From positions 1-5,967 of the forward strand of contig JAKSOJ010000083.1 of the NCBI GenBank assembly GCA_024405645.1: a DNA stretch of 5,967 bases, read 5' to 3'. Each line of letters begins with the position of its first letter. Position 1 is the first letter of the stretch. The DNA comes from Phascolarctobacterium sp. Lineage in GTDB: Bacteria; Bacillota; Negativicutes; Acidaminococcales; Acidaminococcaceae. This document shows, one piece after another, positions 1-4,471 of the stretch. Made by a program: the position numbers and the translations under genes. Under the pieces are notes generated by a model. The model was not told the origin of the DNA. It made no database searches and worked only from the letters and a program-made list of their open reading frames with translations.

Positions 1-123
1 ACCAACCAAACCAAGGGTGCGCTTTTTGCCAATAGCTAATCTTATGCCATTTACGGCGGCTACTTCGGCATCTTCTGTTTCATAATGGACAACTAAGTCC
101 TTAATATCTAAAACTAATTCCAT
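1..123 (-). CDS. dppD: Peptide ABC transporter ATP-binding protein, DppD-like (N-terminal fragment)
   Basis: The first 41 codons of a gene that runs off the left edge are present. It starts with ATG at 123 and is preceded by a GGAGGAG ribosome binding site that overlaps the end of dppC. The fragment reads MELVLDIKDLVVHY, then VNGIRLAIGKK and finally TLGLVG. This is the usual opening of the ABC ATPases of peptide importers: a first beta strand, the 'V..V..I' segment before the P-loop, and the first residues of the Walker A motif, which would continue just outside the window. Its position directly after a DppB/DppC permease pair supports the call. Such proteins hydrolyse ATP on the cytoplasmic face to drive uptake, usually as a heterodimer with a DppF-type partner that would be expected further downstream. 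No catalytic residue is visible, and the fragment alone does not separate DppD from OppD or related nickel/glutathione ATPases. Confidence 0.85.
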   Translation of the reverse strand, partial: MELVLDIKDLVVHYETEDAEVAAVNGIRLAIGKKRTLGLVG

Positions 124-135
124 TTGCCGCTCCTC

Positions 136-1002
136 CTATTTCTTCAGCTTCGGATCTAACGCATCGCGCAGACCATCACCCAACAGATTGAGGGCTAATA
201 CAGTAAACATGATTGCTAAACCAGGAATGATGCAAATATGGCTAGCAATACGAATATAACTACGGCCACCGGATAACAAGGCACCCCATTCAGGAGCTGG
301 AGCAGGAACACCAATACCTAAGAAGCTTAATGAGGATGCTGCAATAATGGTTGTACCAATCAACAAAGTTGTTTGTACAATGATTGGAGATAAGCAGTTG
401 GGAAGAATATGCTTTAAGATAATCTTCCAAGTTGGCAGACCCATTGCATAGGAGGACTCAACATACTCCAAATCACGTATAGTCATAACGGAAGCACGTA
501 CAATACGCGCATAGTTAGTAGCACAAGAAACAGCCAATGCAATAATCAGGTTAAAAGTACTAGTACCTAACATAGATACAATTACAACAGCCTTCAAAAT
601 GTTTGGAATAGAATAGAAAATATCTACACCACGCATAATAATGGAATCCCAATAACCACCGTAGAAACCAGCAATAGAACCTAAAATAGTACCTACGATT
701 AAACCGAAACCAACAGAACCAACGGAAATAGCAATACTATAACGAGAACCATACATTACTCTTGCAAATAAATCACGGCCATATTCATCAGTGCCAAACC
801 AATGTTGAGCACTAGGAGCTTGTAATTTAATAGCCAAATTTTGGTTTATAACATCTTTTTCATAATCGAAGATAAAAGGACTAACAACTGCTGCGATTAC
901 AAGCAAAGCCAAGAAGGTCATGCCAATTACAGCACCTTTATTCTTGATGAGACGATGCCAAATTTCTTGAGACATTGTTCGTCTAACTCTTTTCTTTGCC
1001 AT
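136..1002 (-). CDS. dppC: Peptide ABC transporter permease, DppC-like
   Basis: This is an inner-membrane permease of the DppC/OppC family, 288 residues from the ATG at 1002. The N-terminal part has a short basic cytoplasmic tail, a first membrane helix at about 23-45, and the family signature GTDEYGRDLFARVMYGSR at 70-87. Hydrophobic helices follow at about 92-115, 135-160, 204-228 and 255-275. The EAA loop that docks onto the ATPase lies at about 179-201 and ends KHILPN; its usual EAA is degenerate here (ESSYAMG). The SFLGIGVPAPAPEWG stretch and the C-terminal GDGLRDALDPKLKK are also typical. A longer frame begins at a GTG (1011) that overlaps the dppB stop as GTGA. I prefer the ATG because a GGGGTGA Shine-Dalgarno lies 5 bases before it, whereas the GTG lacks a properly spaced site. 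The protein would pair with DppB to form the channel. Peptides are the likely cargo, but nickel, glutathione or other short compounds cannot be excluded. Confidence 0.93.
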   Translation of the reverse strand: MAKKRVRRTMSQEIWHRLIKNKGAVIGMTFLALLVIAAVVSPFIFDYEKDVINQNLAIKLQAPSAQHWFGTDEYGRDLFARVMYGSRYSIAISVGSVGFGLIVGTILGSIAGFYGGYWDSIIMRGVDIFYSIPNILKAVVIVSMLGTSTFNLIIALAVSCATNYARIVRASVMTIRDLEYVESSYAMGLPTWKIILKHILPNCLSPIIVQTTLLIGTTIIAASSLSFLGIGVPAPAPEWGALLSGGRSYIRIASHICIIPGLAIMFTVLALNLLGDGLRDALDPKLKK

Positions 1003-1007
1003 CCTTC

Positions 1008-1014
1008 TCACCCC
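1008..1014 (-). promoter_or_regulatory. dppC ribosome binding site overlapping the dppB stop
   Basis: Read on the minus strand this is GGGGTGA, a near match to the GGAGGTGA anti-16S complement, and it ends 5 bases before the ATG at 1002. It contains the dppB stop codon TGA, so ribosomes finishing dppB would sit on the dppC initiation site. This suggests translational coupling and is the reason for choosing ATG 1002 over GTG 1011. Confidence 0.6.
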
Positions 1015-1943
1015 TTTTTACTATATTGTGCTTTAATACGAGGATCACAGAAAGCATAAGCCAAGTCAACCGCCAAGTTAATTAAGCACATTAAAATAGA
1101 ACACAAAATAATGGAACCAGTTACCATCGGTGTATCACGTAAGGTAATAGATTCAAATACAAGACGACCTATACCCGGCCAGCTGAATACAGTCTCGGCC
1201 AATACAGAACCAGTTATAACTAAAGACATTTGCAAGCCGATTGCGGTCATAATAGGAATGAGAGCATTTTTCAAGGCGTGTCTATAAATAACACGGTCAC
1301 GACTGCATCCCTTTGCACGAGCAGTAGTCATATAGTCTTGACGCAAAACGTCCAACATAGAAGAACGAGTAATACGTGTAATTAAAGCTGCTAAACCAAA
1401 GCCTACCGTAATAGAAGGCAGCACCAAGCTAGACCATCCACGTAAGCCACCAGTCGGAAACATTCTAAGATGTAAGGCAAAAGCAATTATAAGCATTAAC
1501 CCTAACCAGAAGTTAGGCATGGAAGTACCAAACAAAGCAAAAACCATGCCAGCCGTATCTTTCCAGGTATTTTGATGAATAGCAGTATAAATACCCAAAG
1601 GAATAGAAACAATAGTAGCTACAATTACTGCAGAACCACCTAAAATAAGAGTATTAGGTAAGTAATGCATGAAGGTACTGAAAACTTCTTTGTTAGTAAC
1701 ATAGGAGGTACCCATATCCCCAACCAGCATGCCCTTCATATAATTTAAATATTGAATAAGGAACGGTTGATCTAAACCTAATTCGTGGCGAATTTGATCA
1801 ATTTGTTCCTGAGTTGCGTTATCACCAGCAATCATTAAAGCTGGATCACCCTCTGTTAAACTCATAGCCCAGTAAATGAGGAAGGAAGTTACTAAAATTA
1901 CTGGTATCAGAGCTAAAAGTCTATTGAGTACATACTTATACAT
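1008..1943 (-). CDS. dppB: Peptide ABC transporter permease, DppB-like
   Basis: This inner-membrane permease of the DppB/OppB family has 311 residues, close to the usual family length. It opens with MYKYVLNRLLALIPVILVTS, the typical first helix, followed by the periplasmic segment with LGLDQPFLIQYLNYMKGMLVGDMGTS at about 55-80. Further hydrophobic segments lie at about 98-120, 132-158, 172-190, 229-250 and 275-297. The ATPase-contacting EAA-type loop spans about 203-231 (TTARAKG then YRHALKNALIPI). The strongly conserved ETVFSWPGIGRLVFESI follows at 250-266, with RDTPMV just after. The open frame extends upstream to 2006, but that would add 21 residues unlike the family, and its start would fall inside a hairpin. 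The ATG at 1943 has a GGAGGG site 4 bases upstream and begins at the family's normal N-terminus. It is expected to act with DppC as the transmembrane heterodimer that receives substrate from DppA. Confidence 0.94.
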   Translation of the reverse strand: MYKYVLNRLLALIPVILVTSFLIYWAMSLTEGDPALMIAGDNATQEQIDQIRHELGLDQPFLIQYLNYMKGMLVGDMGTSYVTNKEVFSTFMHYLPNTLILGGSAVIVATIVSIPLGIYTAIHQNTWKDTAGMVFALFGTSMPNFWLGLMLIIAFALHLRMFPTGGLRGWSSLVLPSITVGFGLAALITRITRSSMLDVLRQDYMTTARAKGCSRDRVIYRHALKNALIPIMTAIGLQMSLVITGSVLAETVFSWPGIGRLVFESITLRDTPMVTGSIILCSILMCLINLAVDLAYAFCDPRIKAQYSKKG

Positions 1944-1947
1944 TTTT

Positions 1948-1953
1948 CCCTCC
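1948..1953 (-). promoter_or_regulatory. dppB ribosome binding site
   Basis: GGAGGG on the minus strand lies 4 bases before the ATG at 1943. It fixes the dppB start at the family-typical N-terminus rather than at the upstream end of the open frame at 2006, for which no such site lies in front. Confidence 0.75.
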
Positions 1954-1994
1954 AAATCGATAATTAGCTCAAAGCAAGTGTTTACTAAAGTCTT

Positions 1995-2029
1995 ATTATA
2001 AAACAAGAGAGGACTATGCCTCTCTTGTT
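1995..2029 (-). terminator. Hairpin between dppA and dppB, probable partial terminator
   Basis: On the minus strand a perfect 11-bp inverted repeat (AACAAGAGAGG and CCTCTCTTGTT, loop of 6) lies 32 bases after the dppA stop. It is followed by a short U-run (TTTT, then ATAATAA). This has the form of an intrinsic terminator with a modest U-tract. The permease genes continue in the same direction 58 bases later, with no convincing new promoter between. The likely role is therefore partial termination and/or protection of the dppA 3' end, giving more binding protein than permease, which is common in ABC uptake operons. On the plus strand the hairpin has no U-tract, which supports the minus orientation. 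Confidence 0.7.
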
Positions 2030-2061
2030 CGTAAAATTACAGCTATTAGCTAAAAAGCATA

Positions 2062-3654
2062 TTATTTAGCAATGTAAGCATGTCTCCAGTCGTGGTTGCC
2101 GCCACCATAGAAGTATTGACCTTTCAGGTCTTTGTTATAAGCGATAACTAAGTTGGCAATGTACAGAGGAACTTGCGGGCATTCGTCAACTAAGTATTTT
2201 TGCAGTTCAACGCCGGTCTTCATGCGTTTATCTTGATCCTTCAGAGTTGCAACATCATCAATCATTTGGTCAGCTTTCTTATCAGCGAAGTGATGATAGT
2301 TGGAGCCAGAACCAGTGTAGAACAGGTCACGATATACGAAGTCAACCTTGGAGTCTTCGTTCCAACGCCAGATGAACATTTCTTGTTTGCCATCTTTGCA
2401 AGCGGCCTTCAGTGCAGCTTGTTCCATGGGAACTAGTTTAACATTGATACCGATTTGTTTCAGGTTAGCTTGGATAACGGTTGCAATTTGTTCGTAAGGA
2501 CCACCAGCGGTTGCATAGGTCAAGGATACGTTAACAGGACCAGTTACGCCAGCTTCAGCCATCAGCTTTTTAGCACGATCCAAGTTGTAGTCATAGCCAG
2601 GCATTTCATCATAGAAGCCCCACAGGCCACGATTCAGGATAGTCTTTTGCAGAGTGCCTTTGCCGTTCAGAGCAGCATCCAGAACAGATTTTTTATCGAT
2701 TGCACAAGCAACTGCTTGACGAAGTTTCTTATTATCCCAAGGTTTCTTTTCTACGTTGAAAGCAAAGTAGAACAGACGAGTACCTGTCTTTTCATCAACA
2801 GTAATTTTCTTGTCTTCTTTTAAGAATTTCAAATCGGAGATAGGAGGATTGATGCAAACATCGATTTCGCCAGCTTGTAAAGCCATTACGCGAGCAGAAG
2901 CTTCTTTCATAGGACGGAATTCGATAACATCAGAAATACCTTGAGAGAAGTTATCAGATGCAGGCAGATTATTTCCCCAGTAATCTTTAACTTTGGTCAA
3001 ACGGCAATATTCACCTTGAACCCATTTTTCATATTTGTAAGGGCCAGTGCCAATGAACCAAGGTTCTTTAACGCCATCATCATAAGCTTTTTTAGATTGG
3101 ATGGACAGAGGAACAGAAGCCAAAGATTGAATGAATTCATTGTTATAAGTTTTGATTTCAATTTCAACTTGGTATTTGTCTTTAACGGTGCATTTTACGA
3201 AGCCAGCTAAAGCGGATTTAACTACGTTCTTCATAGCCATATCCAGAGTGAATTTAACGTCTTCAGCGGTCATCGGAGTCTTTTTGCCATCATTGAAGTA
3301 TACGTCTTTACGCAGATTCATGATGATGTGAGTATCATCAACAAATTTCCAGTCGGTAGCCAGACCAGGAACGAAACGATCCTTACCTTGAGAACCATTG
3401 TTAAAGAATACTAAAGTTTGGTGAGTATTCTTCAGAATAACGTTGTTTGCAGCGTCTTGTTGTTTTTGCAGATTCAGATTGTTAATATCGCCATCAGCAC
3501 CGATAATCAATTTCTCTTTATGAGCAGGAACACCTGCAGCAGCTGCAGCCGGTTTAGCGTCAGCCTTCTTTTCTTCTTTCTTGTCTCCACCGCCACAGCC
3601 AGCGATAGCCATAACCATCATTGCTGCACAAGCAGCAGTTAATAATTTTTTCAT
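2062..3654 (-). CDS. dppA: Peptide-binding lipoprotein of ABC transporter, DppA-like (SBP family 5)
   Basis: This 530-residue extracytoplasmic solute-binding protein is normal in length for family 5. A lipoprotein signal covers residues 1-20, with the lipobox AIAGC and the modified cysteine at 20. A flexible Lys/Glu/Ala-rich linker follows at about 24-42. Family landmarks occur in order: PGLATDWKFVDD (96-107), LRKDVYFNDG then MTAEDVKFTLD (114-138), GTGPYKYEKW (202-211), YWG (225-227), EASARVMALQAGEIDV (251-266), FNVEKKPWDNKKLRQAVACAID (299-320), and WNEDSKVDF (431-439). The last aligns with the segment that, in E. coli DppA, holds the Asp binding the ligand's amino group. The ATG at 3654 has an AGGAG site 8 bases upstream. 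The protein would be anchored to the membrane and deliver substrate to DppBC. A di- or oligopeptide ligand is inferred from family and operon; nickel-, haem- or glutathione-binding relatives share the fold. It is the first gene of the operon. Confidence 0.93.
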   Translation of the reverse strand: MKKLLTAACAAMMVMAIAGCGGGDKKEEKKADAKPAAAAAGVPAHKEKLIIGADGDINNLNLQKQQDAANNVILKNTHQTLVFFNNGSQGKDRFVPGLATDWKFVDDTHIIMNLRKDVYFNDGKKTPMTAEDVKFTLDMAMKNVVKSALAGFVKCTVKDKYQVEIEIKTYNNEFIQSLASVPLSIQSKKAYDDGVKEPWFIGTGPYKYEKWVQGEYCRLTKVKDYWGNNLPASDNFSQGISDVIEFRPMKEASARVMALQAGEIDVCINPPISDLKFLKEDKKITVDEKTGTRLFYFAFNVEKKPWDNKKLRQAVACAIDKKSVLDAALNGKGTLQKTILNRGLWGFYDEMPGYDYNLDRAKKLMAEAGVTGPVNVSLTYATAGGPYEQIATVIQANLKQIGINVKLVPMEQAALKAACKDGKQEMFIWRWNEDSKVDFVYRDLFYTGSGSNYHHFADKKADQMIDDVATLKDQDKRMKTGVELQKYLVDECPQVPLYIANLVIAYNKDLKGQYFYGGGNHDWRHAYIAK

Positions 3655-3685
3655 GAGTATGTCTCCTCTCTAAAAAATACATATC

Positions 3686-3718
3686 AAATGGTATTAAACC
3701 AATTATATTTTACCATTT
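3686..3718. repeat. Inverted repeat at the dppA promoter, possible operator
   Basis: The arms AAATGGTA (3686-3693) and TACCATTT (3711-3718) are perfect 8-bp inverted repeats, about 25 bp centre to centre. A further ACCA at 3698-3701 pairs with TGGT 3689-3692 around a 5-bp spacer. The right arm overlaps the candidate -10 element of dppA and the left arm lies at or just after the predicted transcript start, so a dimeric regulator bound here could block transcription. I do not recognise the site as belonging to a known regulator, and the AT-rich setting makes chance symmetry possible. Confidence 0.35.
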
Positions 3719-3736
3719 TTTTTACAAAAAATACAA
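3707..3736 (-). promoter_or_regulatory. Candidate dppA promoter
   Basis: On the minus strand, TTGTAT (3736-3731) and TAAAAT (3712-3707) are separated by 18 bases. The -10 is preceded by TGG, giving an extended -10 of the TGnTAAAAT form. The predicted transcript start is near 3700, leaving a leader of about 45 bases before the dppA ATG. A TATAAT also lies at 3707-3702 but has no good -35 at 17 bases. The region is AT-rich, so the exact element is uncertain, though a promoter somewhere here is expected because the neighbouring unit is divergent. Confidence 0.45.
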
Positions 3737-3825
3737 GCATTTTTCTCTTTTTAACACCATAAAGTTACAATAATAATGTATACCTAATTACTATTAATCA
3801 TTTAAGAAACTCACTAATAAAACAC

Positions 3826-3855
3826 TTGACTAAGCACTTGTATTAATGATATAAT
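3826..3855 (+). promoter_or_regulatory. Promoter of the tRNA-Pro-Gly-Arg unit
   Basis: TTGACT (3826-3831) and a perfect TATAAT (3850-3855) are separated by 18 bases. The -10 is preceded by TGA, which makes the extended -10 form TGnTATAAT. Transcription should begin near 3862, only about 6 bases before the first base of tRNA-Pro, so the RNase P-removed leader is very short. This is a strong housekeeping-sigma promoter, as expected for stable RNA. Confidence 0.8.
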
Positions 3856-3867
3856 ATTATGCGTCGT

Positions 3868-3944
3868 CGGGGTATAGCGCAGTTTGGTAGCGCACCTGCC
3901 TTGGGAGCAGGGTGTCGCAGGTTCGAATCCTGCTACTCCGACCA
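3868..3944 (+). tRNA. tRNA-Pro (anticodon TGG)
   Basis: A complete 77-base cloverleaf with encoded CCA. The acceptor stem CGGGGTA pairs with TACTCCG (one G-U pair), and C1-G72 is characteristic of bacterial tRNA-Pro. The D-stem is GCGC/GCGC. The anticodon stem is CCTGC/GCAGG around the loop CTTGGGA, placing anticodon TGG at 3902-3904. The T-stem is GCAGG/CCTGC with loop TTCGAAT. It is the first of three tRNAs in the unit. The UGG anticodon with wobble modification can read most or all CCN proline codons. Confidence 0.97.
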
Positions 3945-3947
3945 AAT

Positions 3948-4021
3948 GCGGGTGTAGTTAAGTGGTATAACCTCAGCCTTCCAAGCTGATGTTGTGGGTT
4001 CGATTCCCATCGCCCGCTCCA
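3948..4021 (+). tRNA. tRNA-Gly (anticodon TCC)
   Basis: A complete 74-base cloverleaf starting 3 bases after tRNA-Pro, with encoded CCA. The acceptor GCGGGTG pairs with CGCCCGC (one U-G pair) and the discriminator base is T, as in bacterial glycine tRNAs. The anticodon stem TCAGC/GCTGA encloses CTTCCAA, giving TCC at 3980-3982. The T-loop is TTCGATT. It would read GGA and GGG codons. Confidence 0.97.
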
Positions 4022-4026
4022 TATAT

Positions 4027-4103
<77 letters not shown>

Positions 4104-4114
4104 ATGAAAATTAT

Positions 4115-4150
4115 GTCCTTCGATAAATTCGAAGGACTTTTATTTTTTAT
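4115..4150 (+). terminator. Intrinsic terminator of the tRNA-Pro-Gly-Arg unit
   Basis: A 9-bp perfect stem, GTCCTTCGA (4115-4123) with TCGAAGGAC (4129-4137), loop TAAAT, is followed by TTTTATTTTTTAT. It begins 11 bases after the tRNA-Arg CCA end. This is a textbook rho-independent terminator on the plus strand. On the minus strand the following bases are mixed, so it would be a weaker backup there. Confidence 0.9.
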
Positions 4151-4183
4151 AAAAAGAGAAATGATTACATATTTTTAATATTA

Positions 4184-4223
4184 TCAACAAAAACAAAAAA
4201 ACGCAGACCTTACAGTCTGCGTT
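4184..4223 (-). terminator. Intrinsic terminator of the minus-strand tRNA unit
   Basis: Read on the minus strand, AACGCAGAC (4223-4215) pairs with GTCTGCGTT (4208-4200) around a 6-base loop. It is followed by a long T-rich run (TTTTTT, G, TTTTT, G). It lies 9 bases after the end of tRNA-Ala and faces the plus-strand terminator at 4115-4150, so the two convergent tRNA units are each closed by their own signal. Confidence 0.9.
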
Positions 4224-4232
4224 ATTTTCATT

Positions 4233-4308
4233 TGGTGGAGACGAGGAGAATCGAACTCCTGACCCCCTGCTTGCAAGGCAGGTGCTCTCCCAGCTGAGCT
4301 ACGCCCCC
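4233..4308 (-). tRNA. tRNA-Ala (anticodon TGC)
   Basis: A complete 76-base cloverleaf on the minus strand with encoded CCA. The acceptor GGGGGCG pairs with CGTCTCC and includes the G3-U70 pair that is the main identity signal for alanyl-tRNA synthetase. The anticodon stem CCTGC/GCAGG surrounds CTTGCAA, giving TGC (complement of 4273-4275). The T-stem is AGGAG/CTCCT with loop TTCGATT. It lies 19 bases after the CAT-anticodon tRNA and is the last gene of this unit. Confidence 0.97.
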
Positions 4309-4327
4309 ATAAGTTAGTTAAAATAGA

Positions 4328-4402
4328 TGGTGGGCCCACTAGGGCTCGAACCTAGGACCAGCCGGTTATGAGCCGGCGGCTCTACCACTGAGCTATAGGC
4401 CC
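4328..4402 (-). tRNA. tRNA with CAT anticodon: probably tRNA-Ile2 (lysidine type), else tRNA-Met
   Basis: A complete 75-base cloverleaf on the minus strand with encoded CCA. The acceptor GGGCCTA pairs with TGGGCCC. The anticodon stem GCCGG/CCGGC surrounds CTCATAA, giving CAT (complement of 4368-4370). It is not an initiator: position 1 pairs with 72, and the anticodon stem lacks the three G-C pairs of the fMet type. CAT alone cannot separate elongator Met from the minor isoleucine tRNA whose C34 is changed to lysidine by TilS. The C4-G69 and C5-G68 pairs match the determinants described for TilS recognition in E. coli. The GGCTCATAACC and GGTTCGAG segments resemble Firmicute tRNA-Ile2 more than Bacillus elongator Met. 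I favour Ile2, at about two to one. Confidence 0.93.
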
Positions 4403-4427
4403 AGACGTCAATGTAACTAACAAAGCT

Positions 4428-4456
4428 ATTGTACTACAATATTATATGTTTGTCAA
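4428..4456 (-). promoter_or_regulatory. Promoter of the minus-strand tRNA unit
   Basis: Read on the minus strand, a consensus TTGACA (4456-4451) and TACAAT (4433-4428) are separated by exactly 17 bases. The start is expected near 4421, about 19 bases before the CAT-anticodon tRNA. The -35 begins 15 bases past the rpoD stop codon, so it sits in the short rpoD trailer. No hairpin with a U-tract separates it from rpoD, so readthrough from rpoD may add to tRNA transcription. Confidence 0.8.
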
Positions 4457-4471
4457 CTATTTTACTAAATT

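Noticed and set aside
841..1059. Plus-strand 72-codon open frame across the dppC/dppB junction
   Set aside because: It is antisense to two well-supported permease genes; its composition is that of reversed membrane-protein codons.
1995..2000. TATAAT on the minus strand just after the dppA/dppB hairpin, as a promoter for dppB
   Set aside because: The hexamer at the proper -35 distance is AGAGGC, inside the hairpin stem, and there is no TG extension. The A/T bases are better explained as the terminator tail.
1944..2006. 21-residue N-terminal extension of dppB
   Set aside because: The extension begins inside the inter-gene hairpin region, has no family resemblance and lacks a good ribosome binding site. 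ATG 1943 has GGAGGG 4 bases upstream and the normal DppB N-terminus.
2200..3642. Several plus-strand open frames of 74-122 codons opposite dppA
   Set aside because: They lie entirely within a clear family-5 binding protein on the other strand, have no recognisable domains or ribosome binding context, and reflect its codon composition.
3740..3825. AT-rich stretch between the dppA and tRNA promoters, including the palindrome GTATAC (3778-3783), as a possible regulatory site or small RNA
   Set aside because: Only short symmetry and low complexity are seen. I find no stem with a U-tract, no ribosome binding site with an open frame and no recognisable motif.
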